A DNA stretch of 64,000 nt, from positions 62,001-126,000 of the forward strand of contig JBLXDU010000005.1 of assembly GCA_048263775.1 (NCBI GenBank). Reading direction: 5' to 3'. Below the pieces are notes generated by a model. It was given only the letters and a program-made list of their open reading frames with translations, did not search any database and was not told where the DNA came from. The first letter of the stretch is position 1, and each line of letters begins with the position of its first letter. Both the position numbers and the translations under genes were made by a program. This DNA is from UBA1479 sp048263775. GTDB taxonomy: Bacteria > Pseudomonadota > Alphaproteobacteria > Rhodospirillales > Casp-alpha2. This document shows positions 43,267 to 51,599 of the stretch, in pieces.

Positions 43267-44031
43267 CTACGTCCCCCAGGAGAAGCGGTCGTTGACGGTG
43301 CGGAACACGGCGTCGATCAGCACCCCCAGGATGCCGATGGCAACCATGCCGACCAGGACCAGGTCGGAACGCAGAACCTCCATCCCGTCGGCGATCAGGT
43401 AGCCCAGGCCGACCTGGGCAGCGACCAGTTCAGCGGCGATGATCGCGGCCCAGCCGGTGCCGAAGGAAATGCGCAGGCCGACGACGATGGTTGGCATCGC
43501 GGCAGGCAGGATGACTTTTCGGAACAGGGCCCGGTCATTGTCGCAGCCGAGCACCTGGCCCGCGCGGATCAATACCGGATCAACCCCCTTCACCCCCGAA
43601 ACGGTATTCAACAGGATGGGGAAGAAGGTGGCGATGAAAATGATGAAAATCTTGCCGGTCTCGCCGATGCCGAACCACAGGATGGCCAAGGGAATCCAGG
43701 CCAGGGGCGAAATCGGGCGGAACAGTTCGATCACCGGATCGACCAGATGTTCGAAACGCCGCCAACGGCCCATGGCAAGGCCCAGTGGGATGGCGATCGC
43801 GGCCGACAACAACCAGGCCGACACCACGCGACCCAGGCTGGCGCCGGCATGGACGAACAGCTGACCGTTGGCCACCAACTCGGCGAATGTCTTGGCCGCC
43901 AGCAACGGCGGCGGCAGCAGCGCGACATGCGCCTGGGTGAAGACGACCACCATCTGCCACACGAAGACGATGAAAATAGCCGCCCATAGGTAGGGCAGGA
44001 CGGACGCAGCGGTCTTGACCGATGTTTTCAC
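43267..44031 (-). CDS. ABC transporter permease (NitT/TauT family)
   Basis: A 254-residue permease with about six membrane helices, including the N-terminal PYLWAAIFIVFVWQMVVVF. The EAA-type coupling loop is in the region RAGQVLGCDNDRALFRKVI, followed by ILPAAMPTIVVGLRISFGTG. I chose GTG at 44031 with AAGGA upstream; the frame to 44073 adds an unlikely prefix. It lies between the binding protein and the ATPase genes. Confidence 0.92.
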   Translation of the reverse strand: MKTSVKTAASVLPYLWAAIFIVFVWQMVVVFTQAHVALLPPPLLAAKTFAELVANGQLFVHAGASLGRVVSAWLLSAAIAIPLGLAMGRWRRFEHLVDPVIELFRPISPLAWIPLAILWFGIGETGKIFIIFIATFFPILLNTVSGVKGVDPVLIRAGQVLGCDNDRALFRKVILPAAMPTIVVGLRISFGTGWAAIIAAELVAAQVGLGYLIADGMEVLRSDLVLVGMVAIGILGVLIDAVFRTVNDRFSWGT

Positions 44032-44118
44032 GGGACATCCTTGAAAAAGCGGAGACAGAAGGCGCAACGGCATCGGCGGCAGGTGCCAAAGGCGCCCGCC
44101 GCCGAACGCCTGGCTGCG

Positions 44119-45114
44119 TTATTGCTTGATCATTTCCAGTGCCTTCTTGGCGAAGCTGGGATCGAACTTCGGATTGTCATCGGGTTTGAGGATTTCCGCG
44201 TCCTTGAGAAACTTGGTATAGGCGTCGATGGTCGAGGCCTCGGGCGCCACGTCCAGGTTATAGACGGAGATGCCTTCCTTCAGCGCGTAGCGGATGACCT
44301 TTTCCGGGAACTTGATCTGTTCGGTCCACATCTTGATCGCCTCATCCTCGTTCTTGAGGATGAAGTCGATGGCCTTGACGATGGAGGTGATCAGGTCCTG
44401 AACCAATTCGGGGCGGGCAGCGATGAAATCCTCGCGGGCATAGACGCCGTTGCCGATGTAATGACCGGCCTTGATCGGCAAAATCTTCTCAGCCTTGATC
44501 AGAACCTTGGAATGGCCTGCCGCCAGCGCGTTGGAAACGTGCGGATCCCAGGTAATCCCTGCGTCGACGCTTTTGTTCGCCAGCAGGGTCGGCACGTCCG
44601 ACCCCTTGGTCTTGAACAGTTCCACGTCGCCGACCTTCAAACCGGCATCGGCCAGCGCCTTGACCAGCAGCGGATACTGCTGCGATCCCTTGCCCGGAAA
44701 GGCGACGCGCTTGCCCTTCAATTCCTTCACGGACGTGATCGGTGAATCGATGGGCACCATCAGGGCGGTCTGCTCAAGGATCGAAATGGCCAGCAGCTTC
44801 GCAGGCAGCCGCGCGGAGGCGACGATGGCCGGGCCCATGCCGGCCGACGCGATCTGAAGCTCGCCGGCGGCAAGTGCCTGGTTTTCCGGCGCTCCGTAGG
44901 AGAACACCTTGAACTCGATCTTGACGTCGTGCTTCTTCTCGATTTCCGCCAGCAGCCCCATCGCCTTGGCGATATAGATCGGCATGGTCGCGGGCTGGGT
45001 GCCGAAATTGATGGTGTCGGTGGCGTTGGCAGGGCCACTGAAGGGCCCCGTGATGGCCGCGGCGGCGAATAGCCCGCCACTGACGGCCATGGTCTTAAGG
45101 AATTTCTGCAGCAT
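44119..45114 (-). CDS. ABC transporter substrate-binding protein (NitT/TauT family)
   Basis: A 331-residue periplasmic binding protein with a signal peptide (about residues 1-30, ending PANA-TD). The NMT1/TauA fold is seen in INFGTQPATMPIYIAKAMGL, ELQIASAGMGPAIVASA, and KELKGKRVAFPGKGSQQYPL. Ligand is unknown; TauA relatives bind sulfonates, nitriles, pyrimidines or aromatic acids. I chose ATG at 45114 with GGGAGAG upstream. It is the first gene of the importer-amidase operon. The CGTGAC-CTATT-GTCACG palindrome lies 153 bases upstream. Confidence 0.93.
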   Translation of the reverse strand: MLQKFLKTMAVSGGLFAAAAITGPFSGPANATDTINFGTQPATMPIYIAKAMGLLAEIEKKHDVKIEFKVFSYGAPENQALAAGELQIASAGMGPAIVASARLPAKLLAISILEQTALMVPIDSPITSVKELKGKRVAFPGKGSQQYPLLVKALADAGLKVGDVELFKTKGSDVPTLLANKSVDAGITWDPHVSNALAAGHSKVLIKAEKILPIKAGHYIGNGVYAREDFIAARPELVQDLITSIVKAIDFILKNEDEAIKMWTEQIKFPEKVIRYALKEGISVYNLDVAPEASTIDAYTKFLKDAEILKPDDNPKFDPSFAKKALEMIKQ

Positions 45115-45266
45115 TCTCGCTCTCCCTGTGAGGCGTTGGGTGAACGACCGCTGCCGGTGCATTTTTTTAGATGTCTTTTTGCCGGCTCGGCCGATTTTCG
45201 ACATCCGTCCTTGGATGACCAGTGCTGTCAGGATTCCTTGGGGGGGACATAAGTGTCAACGAAAAA

Positions 45267-45283
45267 CGTGACCTATTGTCACG
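45267..45283. promoter_or_regulatory. palindrome upstream of the ABC-amidase operon
   Basis: CGTGAC-CTATT-GTCACG is a perfect 6-5-6 inverted repeat that overlaps the stop codon of the IclR gene. It shares GTGAC/GTCAC half-sites with the palindrome in that gene's own promoter region, suggesting the regulator binds both. Confidence 0.6.
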
Positions 45284-46058
45284 ATTTTTTATCTCCCTCG
45301 AACAACGACAAGCCGATGCGCCCGGCCGCTTCGCGGAATGTGTCGATATGTTCGATGGCCTTGGCGATGGGAAAACGGGGTTCCGGCGCGTGCACGGCAA
45401 GGCCGGCGATGACCTCTCCCTGAGGGTCGCGCACGGGCACAGCCAGGGCGACCAAACCGATGGCGTCTTCCTGGTTGTTGATGGAATACCCCTGGGCGGC
45501 GATTTGATCGAGGCTGGCTTCCAGCTGATCCGGGTCGGTGATCGTGTATTTTGTGAACTTGCGCAGCGGCGCCGTTCGCAGGATGCGGTCGCGGGCATCC
45601 TTGGGTTGATAGGCCAACAACAGCTTACCGATGGCGGTGCAATGGGCCGGAACGTGGCTGCCCGCCTTCAATTGCACGCGCAGCGGCCAATCGCATTCCA
45701 CGCGGTCGATATAGATGATTTCGTGCCCGTCCAGCATGCCGACGTTGCAGGTCTCCTTGACCACGTCGACCAGGCCTTGAAGGATCGCGTGGCTGGCGCG
45801 AGTCGAATGGGACGATGAAATGGTGTTAAGCGCGAGGGCGCGCAGCCGCGCACCCGTGGTATAGCGATCCGTCCCCGGATCCTTGCGCAAAAGGCTGAGT
45901 TCTTCCAACTGACGGATCACCCGATGCACGGTCTGGCGCGGCAGACCAAGATCACGTGAAATATCGACAATCCCAAGCGGGCGGATTTCCTGGGTCACCA
46001 TTTCAAGGATGGACAGCGCCTTTTGGATCGCCGAATTGGTTTCCGGTTTGTCTGCCAC
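45279..46058 (-). CDS. IclR-family transcriptional regulator
   Basis: A 259-residue IclR regulator. The winged helix (about 10-70) has IVDISRDLGLPRQTVHRVI, and the effector domain includes CTAIGKLLLAYQP and a C-terminal HIDTFREAAGRIGLSLF. It sits just upstream of an ABC importer-amidase operon on the same strand and is divergent from a DUF4197 gene. Matching palindromes lie in its own promoter region and before the transporter operon, so it likely controls both in response to the imported compound or its breakdown product. Confidence 0.93.
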   Translation of the reverse strand: MADKPETNSAIQKALSILEMVTQEIRPLGIVDISRDLGLPRQTVHRVIRQLEELSLLRKDPGTDRYTTGARLRALALNTISSSHSTRASHAILQGLVDVVKETCNVGMLDGHEIIYIDRVECDWPLRVQLKAGSHVPAHCTAIGKLLLAYQPKDARDRILRTAPLRKFTKYTITDPDQLEASLDQIAAQGYSINNQEDAIGLVALAVPVRDPQGEVIAGLAVHAPEPRFPIAKAIEHIDTFREAAGRIGLSLFEGDKKS

Positions 46059-46105
46059 GGGTTGTCCTTATGTGCTGGGTACGGGCCTTCATATGACCAA
46101 AAATT

Positions 46106-46120
46106 GTGACACTGTGTCAC
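46106..46120. promoter_or_regulatory. IclR operator candidate
   Basis: GTGACAC-T-GTGTCAC is a perfect 15-bp palindrome 48 bases upstream of the IclR start, between that gene and the divergent DUF4197 gene. It shares GTGAC half-sites with 45267-45283. Confidence 0.65.
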
Positions 46121-46225
46121 GCAAAATGTTGACGACTTTGCGGCCTTGAATGACCGCCTTAATTCCCCCGCCCGCCCCGTATCCGCGCTACCATGACACA
46201 CCGAAGACCGCCCGAGGAGACCGCC

Positions 46226-46975
46226 ATGACCATGAAACAGCTTGCCGCCCTCTGTGTCCTGCTGACCGGGATCGCGGCATTCAGTCCGCCCGCCGGCGCC
46301 CAAAGCTTCTTCGATAAAGGCAAAGATCTGCTCAAGGGGCTCGGCGGGTCTTCCGCGCCCTCGACCGATGCCCTCAGCGTCACCGACATCGCGGCTGGGC
46401 TCAAGGAAGCGCTCCGCGTCGGTTCGGAACGGGTGGTCGGCACGCTCGGCGCGGCCGATGGCTTCAACAAATCACCTGATGTTCATATTCCGCTGCCCGG
46501 CACCTTGCAGAAGGTGCAATCGGCACTGTCCAAGATCGGCATGTCGTCGCTGGCCGACGATGTGGAACTCAGGCTGAACCGGGCTGCGGAGGCCGCCGTG
46601 CCCAAAGCCCAGTCCCTGTTCGTCGATGCCATTTCCGAAATGACGGTCGATGACGCCAAGGGCATCTTGAACGGGCCTAAGGATTCGGCGACCCAGTATT
46701 TTCGATCCAAGATGTCAGCACCGCTTGCCGCCGACATGAAACCAATCGTCGACACGCAGTTGTCGGAAGTCGGCGCCATCGCCGCCTATGACAAGATGAT
46801 GGGCCAGTACAAATCCATGCCCTTCGTGCCCAACGTGAAGGCCGATTTGACTGATCACGTCCTGACCAAGGCGATCGACGGCGTATTTCTGTACCTGGGG
46901 CGCGAGGAAGCGGCGATCCGCGAAAACCCCGCCAAGCGCACGACCGAACTGCTGCAGAAGGTATTCGCGAAATAG
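46226..46975 (+). CDS. DUF4197 domain-containing exported protein
   Basis: A 249-residue protein with a signal peptide (MTMKQLAALCVLLTGIAAFS, cleavage near AGA-QS) and a DUF4197 domain covering most of the mature chain. Family marks include DIAAGLKEALRVGSERVV, VHIPLPGTLQ and IDGVFLYLGREEAAIRENP. It is predicted periplasmic and helical; the family has no known function. The ATG at 46226 has GAGGAGA before it. It converges on the beta-CASP gene with a nine-base gap. Confidence 0.9.
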   Translation: MTMKQLAALCVLLTGIAAFSPPAGAQSFFDKGKDLLKGLGGSSAPSTDALSVTDIAAGLKEALRVGSERVVGTLGAADGFNKSPDVHIPLPGTLQKVQSALSKIGMSSLADDVELRLNRAAEAAVPKAQSLFVDAISEMTVDDAKGILNGPKDSATQYFRSKMSAPLAADMKPIVDTQLSEVGAIAAYDKMMGQYKSMPFVPNVKADLTDHVLTKAIDGVFLYLGREEAAIRENPAKRTTELLQKVFAK

Positions 46976-46984
46976 CGCAGGGGC

Positions 46985-48343
46985 TTAGAGCTCGACCTGG
47001 TCGAGGTAGTCCGGCACCGTCGCTTCCCAATGCAGATGGTCTTCGATCTTCATGCGCAGTGAGGACGCCGCCTCGGGCTCCCCATGCGTAATGAAGGTGC
47101 GCCGGGGCGGCTTTCGGAAATGGCCGAGCCAGCCGAGGATTTCTTTGTAGTCCGCATGGGCCGACATGTTGTGCAGGATGTCGACCTCGGCGCGCACGGG
47201 CCACAGGCGGCCGTGGATCTTGATCTCGTCCTCGCCATGGACCAGCCGCGCGCCCCGGGTCCCCGCAGCCTGGAACCCGGTGAACAGGACCGTGTTGCGG
47301 GCATCGCCGATAAAATGCTTCAGGTGGTGCAGAATCCGCCCACCCGTCGCCATGCCGCTGGCAGAGATGATGATCTGCGGCACAGCCAACCCTTCGTCCA
47401 GGGCCCGCGATTCATCGGCCGTGTTGACGTAATGGGCGATGTGGCAGACCTCGGCGCAAAGCGACCCAGATAGGCGATGGTCGGCGCGGTGGTGGTTGAG
47501 AAGGCGCGTCGCGTTGATGGCCATGGGGCTGTCAAGGAACACCGGGATGTCCGGAATGGCCCCCGCCTGTTTCAACTGGTGTATGTGATATAGGACGGTT
47601 TGCGTCCGCCCGACGGCGAAGGCGGGAATGAGAATCGTGCCCCCGCGCCCGGCCGTCTCGCGGATGATGGCGCCCAGTTTCGCCTCCGCGTCGCTGTCCC
47701 GGTGCAGACGGTCGCCGTAGGTCGATTCCACCACCAGATAATCCGCATCGTGGATTTCCGCGGGCGGCACCATGACCGGATCGTCGGCCCGGCCCAAATC
47801 GCCCGAGAAAACCAAGGACGTCCCGCCGTCATCAATCCGCACGAAGGCGGACCCCAGGATATGCCCGGACCGCGACAGGCTGACCGTCAGGCCGTCGCCG
47901 AGCGCCTGCGCGACGCCAAAGGGAATGGCCTTGAACTGATCCAGCGAGCGATGGGCATCGGCCTGGGTATATAGCGGCAGGGCCGGCTTGTGTTTGGAAT
48001 AGTTATGCCGGTTGGCGCGCTCGGCATCCGCTTCCTGAAGGTAGCCGCTGTCGGGCAGCAGGATGGCGCAAAGATCCTGCGTCGCCTCGGAACAATAGAT
48101 CGGCCCCTTGAAACCGTTGCGTACGAGCAGGGGAATGTAGCCGCTGTGGTCGAGATGGGCGTGGGTCAGGATCACCGCGTCGATTTCAGTGGGATCGACC
48201 GGCAGCGGCGCCCAGTTGCGCAGGCGCAATTCCTTCAGGCCCTGGAACAGGCCGCAATCGACGAGAATTTTGCGGCCACCCGCCTCGACCAGGTACTTGG
48301 ACCCGGTCACCGTGCCCGTGGCGCCCATGAATGTCAGTTTCAC
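46985..48343 (-). CDS. MBL-fold beta-CASP RNA metallo-hydrolase
   Basis: A 452-residue metallo-beta-lactamase protein with a beta-CASP cap and an RMMBL C-terminal segment. The zinc motif is ILTHAHLDHSGYIPLLV (HxHxDH), with further ligands in GHILGSAFV, VFSGDLGR and the C-terminal SAHADYKEILGWL. The family, related to CPSF73, cleaves RNA in archaea and eukaryotes; bacterial members such as TTHA0252 are ribonucleases. A cytoplasmic nuclease role is likely. The N-terminus MKLTFMGATGTVTGSKYLVE is typical, and length is normal. Confidence 0.93.
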   Translation of the reverse strand: MKLTFMGATGTVTGSKYLVEAGGRKILVDCGLFQGLKELRLRNWAPLPVDPTEIDAVILTHAHLDHSGYIPLLVRNGFKGPIYCSEATQDLCAILLPDSGYLQEADAERANRHNYSKHKPALPLYTQADAHRSLDQFKAIPFGVAQALGDGLTVSLSRSGHILGSAFVRIDDGGTSLVFSGDLGRADDPVMVPPAEIHDADYLVVESTYGDRLHRDSDAEAKLGAIIRETAGRGGTILIPAFAVGRTQTVLYHIHQLKQAGAIPDIPVFLDSPMAINATRLLNHHRADHRLSGSLCAEVCHIAHYVNTADESRALDEGLAVPQIIISASGMATGGRILHHLKHFIGDARNTVLFTGFQAAGTRGARLVHGEDEIKIHGRLWPVRAEVDILHNMSAHADYKEILGWLGHFRKPPRRTFITHGEPEAASSLRMKIEDHLHWEATVPDYLDQVEL

Positions 48344-48442
48344 TGCCGGATGCTCCCTGCCTGTTAGACAGTGAGCTTAACATTTTTCCACGGCGGCAGG
48401 AGCACGATAGGCGTCGCGGCCGACCCTGTCAGGCCGCAACGC

Positions 48443-48928
48443 CTACTTCGGCACAGTAATGGTCTTCATACTGCAGAAGTTTTCCGACTGCAGTTTCAGT
48501 TCGGTCGGATGCGGCCCCGTCTGACACGACCCGCCGCCAGGCAGACAATGGACCACGGCGTTGACTTTGTAGGTGCCGTTCAGGCGGCAGGCCTTGTTGG
48601 CATCAAGATGGATCTTAATCCTCTGCCGACACTTGCTGCCGGGCGCCATTTGAGGCGGGCAGGATTTTGTGTAGTCGGTCGCATCCTCGATCTTCAACAG
48701 CTTGATGTTGCGCGGCGTCTCGACATTCGTGACCTGGACACGCACGGGGTGCACCACAAGATAGGTCAATTCGACCATGGAATCGATCATGTCTGAGTTG
48801 CTCGCATTGACCGAATTTATCTGTGCCGTGATGGCCGATTTGATGTTGTTGCCAGCCGCCTGGACCTGCGGGGCCGCTGCCAAGGCAAGGGCGGCAAAAG
48901 CGAAAAGCCCAAAAATGAAACGGGGCAT
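48443..48928 (-). CDS. secreted six-cysteine protein of unknown function
   Basis: A 161-residue protein with a signal peptide (MPRFIFGLFAFAALALAAAP, cleavage near VQA-AG). The mature part of about 138 residues has six cysteines, all in the second half (KSCPP, SKCRQ, KACRL, VHCLP, GSCQT and NFCSM), enough for three disulfides. No family recognised. The ATG at 48928 has GGAGGAGGAG close upstream; the frame to 48994 is less likely. It is probably periplasmic or extracellular. It lies immediately downstream of the candidate structured RNA on the same strand. Confidence 0.78.
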   Translation of the reverse strand: MPRFIFGLFAFAALALAAAPQVQAAGNNIKSAITAQINSVNASNSDMIDSMVELTYLVVHPVRVQVTNVETPRNIKLLKIEDATDYTKSCPPQMAPGSKCRQRIKIHLDANKACRLNGTYKVNAVVHCLPGGGSCQTGPHPTELKLQSENFCSMKTITVPK

Positions 48929-49036
48929 TGATCTCCTCCTCCGGTGATCGTTGTGCATCACATGAGGGGAAAATAGAGAAATCCATAAAAACAAACAATT
49001 AAAGCGAGTTATTTGATCGGGAATACTACTATGCGA

Positions 49037-49068
49037 AACGGCCCCACCGGTTGCCCGGTGAGGCCGTT
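49037..49068 (-). terminator. hairpin at the 3' end of the candidate RNA
   Basis: On the minus strand AACGGCC-T-CACCGG and CCGGTG-G-GGCCGTT form a 13-pair stem with one mismatch and a GCAA (GNRA) loop, followed by a short TTTCG tract. It works poorly as a plus-strand terminator, since no T run follows there. Confidence 0.6.
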
Positions 49069-49260
49069 CCAGATCAGAGATCCTTCATTCCCCCCGAAGG
49101 GGGCCCCTGGGAAAACTGACCGGGTTCTAGGCCTGGGGGTGAACCTTGCGGACCACCCTTGTCCCCGAACCCATGTGAAGGATAGGGCCGGGCCCCACGC
49201 GCGGGCAACGGCGATTCGATCCACACCCCTGTGGAACATGGGGAAAATCTAATGTTAAGC
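49069..49260 (-). ncRNA. candidate structured RNA, family unassigned
   Basis: The 642-base gap between the secreted-protein gene and the plus-strand glycosyltransferase has no credible ORF but strong RNA structure. On the minus strand ATCCTTCA (49176-49183) pairs with TGAAGGAT (49080-49087), closing a three-way junction. One arm is GGGTTC/GAACCC (49122-49172) with inner GGGG/CCCC and CAC/GTG pairs. The other is CCCCC-UUCG-GGGGG (49090-49103). A GNRA-capped hairpin follows. UUCG and GNRA loops appear only on the minus strand. I tested it by eye against SRP RNA, RNase P RNA and tmRNA without a match; a divergent 6S RNA cannot be excluded. The 5' end is approximate. The rest of the gap (49261-49570) shows no clear feature. 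Confidence 0.45.
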
Positions 49261-49570
49261 CAACCCGAGACGCCGCACCTTCGACCGCAAGCGCAGCAAA
49301 CGAGGTTCCCCCATGCAGTTAAAATTTGTAATGTTCGCCCCCACGTTGCTGCCCGCAAAGGCCCGTAATGCTTAACCGTATTGTTCTGACCGTCGCCCGC
49401 CGCCTATTGCCAAACCTTGCCTATGCCGGTGCCGAAGATTGGTGCGGACATGGAGCGCGTGACCGCCGGGTCGTCGTCTGTGACTTTCAACCTGGGAATA
49501 CGCGGAGGATTTCCGCTGCCCCAAAGGTATTCACCACTGATCGTGCCGTGCCTCAAGGGGTGAGGAATTG

Positions 49571-50455
49571 ATGGATCAACGTCCGTACAGCTATTCAATC
49601 GTCACCGCAGCGGACAGCAATTACTTCAGTCTCTTGGAAGGCATGATTTCCTCAATTCGCGCCCTGCCGGAGCCCCAAGCCGCCCAGGCGGCGATCACGA
49701 TCCTCGACCTCGGTCTGACAGTGGACCAGATCAAGACTTTAACTCCACGGGTCACCGACATTGTCAAACCGGGTTGGGATTACGATTTCCCTGGGCGAAA
49801 CCAAAAACCCGATGCTTACAAAGCCTTCACCGCGAGGCCACACCTACCCAAACACGTGCCGGGCTACGATGTATATCTTTGGATAGATGCCGATGCGTGG
49901 GTGCAGGACTGGTCCGTGGTCGAGCTTTACCTGGACGTTGCCTGGAAGGGCAAACTGGCCGTCGCGCTTGAAGTCGACCGCTGTTATCAAACGAGCTTCA
50001 AATGGCAGCGTCCGCGCTGGAACACCCTGACCTTTCGTCAATATCGGCTGGGATATGGCTGGCGGGTGGCCAACAAGCTAGGCCGCAATCCCTTCGTAAA
50101 TTCAGGGGTCTTTGCCATGCGCGCGGATGCACCGCATTGGAAACTTTGGCAGGACGCGCTGGGACGCGCTCTGCGGCGCGTACAAGACGGCTTGGTGGAG
50201 CAGACCGCGTTGAATTACGTGATCTATCATCACAAGCCGCCGACGGGCCTGCTGCCGGCTTGGTGCAACTGGATGTGTATCACCGCGCCGCCCATGATTG
50301 ATGCGGAAACAAAGCTTCTGGTGGAACCGCAACCGCCGCACCGGCCACTTGGCATCGTCCATTTGCTGGGACCGATCAAGGACAGGGTGTTTTCGCTGGA
50401 AACATCGGATGGGAAATGGATTAAGCGGACACTGCGATACCAGCCAAGAGCATAG
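49571..50455 (+). CDS. putative glycosyltransferase (GT-A, DXD type)
   Basis: A 294-residue protein starting MDQRPYSYSIVTAADSNYF. It has a GT-A-like N-terminal Rossmann half and a DXD metal motif in VYLWIDADAWVQDW. Later residues KLGRNPFVNSGVFAMRADAP resemble GT8-like nucleotide-sugar enzymes. Family assignment is tentative. The ATG at 49571 is preceded by GAGGA. It begins a plus-strand cluster with a GT2, an MBOAT and an SGNH-like protein, consistent with surface-polysaccharide synthesis. Confidence 0.75.
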   Translation: MDQRPYSYSIVTAADSNYFSLLEGMISSIRALPEPQAAQAAITILDLGLTVDQIKTLTPRVTDIVKPGWDYDFPGRNQKPDAYKAFTARPHLPKHVPGYDVYLWIDADAWVQDWSVVELYLDVAWKGKLAVALEVDRCYQTSFKWQRPRWNTLTFRQYRLGYGWRVANKLGRNPFVNSGVFAMRADAPHWKLWQDALGRALRRVQDGLVEQTALNYVIYHHKPPTGLLPAWCNWMCITAPPMIDAETKLLVEPQPPHRPLGIVHLLGPIKDRVFSLETSDGKWIKRTLRYQPRA

Positions 50456-50573
50456 GGACTCGAAGCCTGGGGCTTAACCAGGGAACGAGGGAATTGGTTT
50501 CTCTGGTTATTGGCCTGCCCGTAGTATTCGGCTTTCCCGCCGTCGCGTGGTTTTCATTGAAGGAACGGTTCGA

Positions 50574-51584
50574 ATGACCGGTGTCACCTACATCGTGACG
50601 GTTTACAACAAGCGGCCATATTTGCCGCACATGCTGGCGTCACTCAAAAATCAGGCTGGCGACATCCCCTGCCAGTACGTTTTCGTCGATGACGGGTCAA
50701 CCGACGGCTCCTCGGATTTCATCGAAGAACAGACAGCCGGTTGGGGTGATGTCCAAATCGTGCGACAGGCGAACCAGGGCCCGGCTATTGCGCTGAACAC
50801 TGGCATCGACGCGGCCCGGCAACCATACATTCTGCTCGTCGACGGCGATGATGTTCTATCGCCACACGCGACCCGCCTTTTGACCGATTGGGCGGACAGG
50901 CTCGGGTGCGGCGTCATCCATGGTGACGGCACTTGGTGCGATGATTTCCAGAGGCTTGAGTTCGGCGCCTACCCGGACGATTCACAAATCAACCCGCGCG
51001 TCATCAACCTTCGGCACACCGTGAAATTTTCTCATTGCGGCAGCACCGGCGTGCTTCTTCGCACGGACGCCGTTCGCCGGGCGGGCGCATGTGATGACCG
51101 AGTCTTTATCCAAGAGCATTCCCTCTTTCTGCGCATGGCCAATACCACGCAAATCGTGCGCATCAATCCTCTTCTGTCCTTTGCTCCCCGGCATGTCACC
51201 GGGCGGATCATGGACAATACCGATGCCGGAAACCCGACTTTGCCGGTCCAGACCCTGCACGACCGGATGCTCGCCCTTGCCTTTTTCATCGGTGACAATC
51301 CTGGGCTTGCCCCCGTATATCGCAGCATTGCGTTCAAGAATTGCGCGACCGATTTCTGGAAGTGGTTGTGCAGATACGATGCCCAGTCGCCTACCCTGGT
51401 CCCTTTGGGTATGCTCTGGGCGGCGCGTCTGCGTTACGGTTTGAAGAATTTTGACATGCCCGGCCTGAATGAATCCGGACTGATCGGAAGGATGGCGGCA
51501 ACTATGCGGCAGCTGACCCCCATCCGCCTGACCGACAGGGGGCGCGAAATTCTCTCGGCCCCTGCACTCGGCACCCCGGCCTGA
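50574..51584 (+). CDS. glycosyltransferase family 2
   Basis: A 336-residue GT2 enzyme. The N-terminus VTYIVTVYNKRPYLPHMLAS, the uridine site YVFVDDGSTDGSSDFIEE and the DXD region ILLVDGDDVLSPHATRLL are canonical. The ATG at 50574 has GAAGGAA upstream; the frame from 50547 is less likely. A C-terminal helical region (about 230-330) is of unclear role. It lies 118 bases after the GT-A-like gene and 15 before the MBOAT gene, so it belongs to the same glycan unit. Confidence 0.9.
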   Translation: MTGVTYIVTVYNKRPYLPHMLASLKNQAGDIPCQYVFVDDGSTDGSSDFIEEQTAGWGDVQIVRQANQGPAIALNTGIDAARQPYILLVDGDDVLSPHATRLLTDWADRLGCGVIHGDGTWCDDFQRLEFGAYPDDSQINPRVINLRHTVKFSHCGSTGVLLRTDAVRRAGACDDRVFIQEHSLFLRMANTTQIVRINPLLSFAPRHVTGRIMDNTDAGNPTLPVQTLHDRMLALAFFIGDNPGLAPVYRSIAFKNCATDFWKWLCRYDAQSPTLVPLGMLWAARLRYGLKNFDMPGLNESGLIGRMAATMRQLTPIRLTDRGREILSAPALGTPA

Positions 51585-51599
51585 CCCCGCCTCCCCGGA

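Noticed and set aside
42438..45114. Taurine transporter TauABC
   Set aside because: Family level fits, but no TauD or other sulfonate enzyme is near and the linked enzyme is an amidase.
49013..49252. A 79-codon plus-strand ORF in the structured region
   Set aside because: No ribosome site, Pro/Arg-rich composition, and the interval folds far better as a minus-strand RNA.
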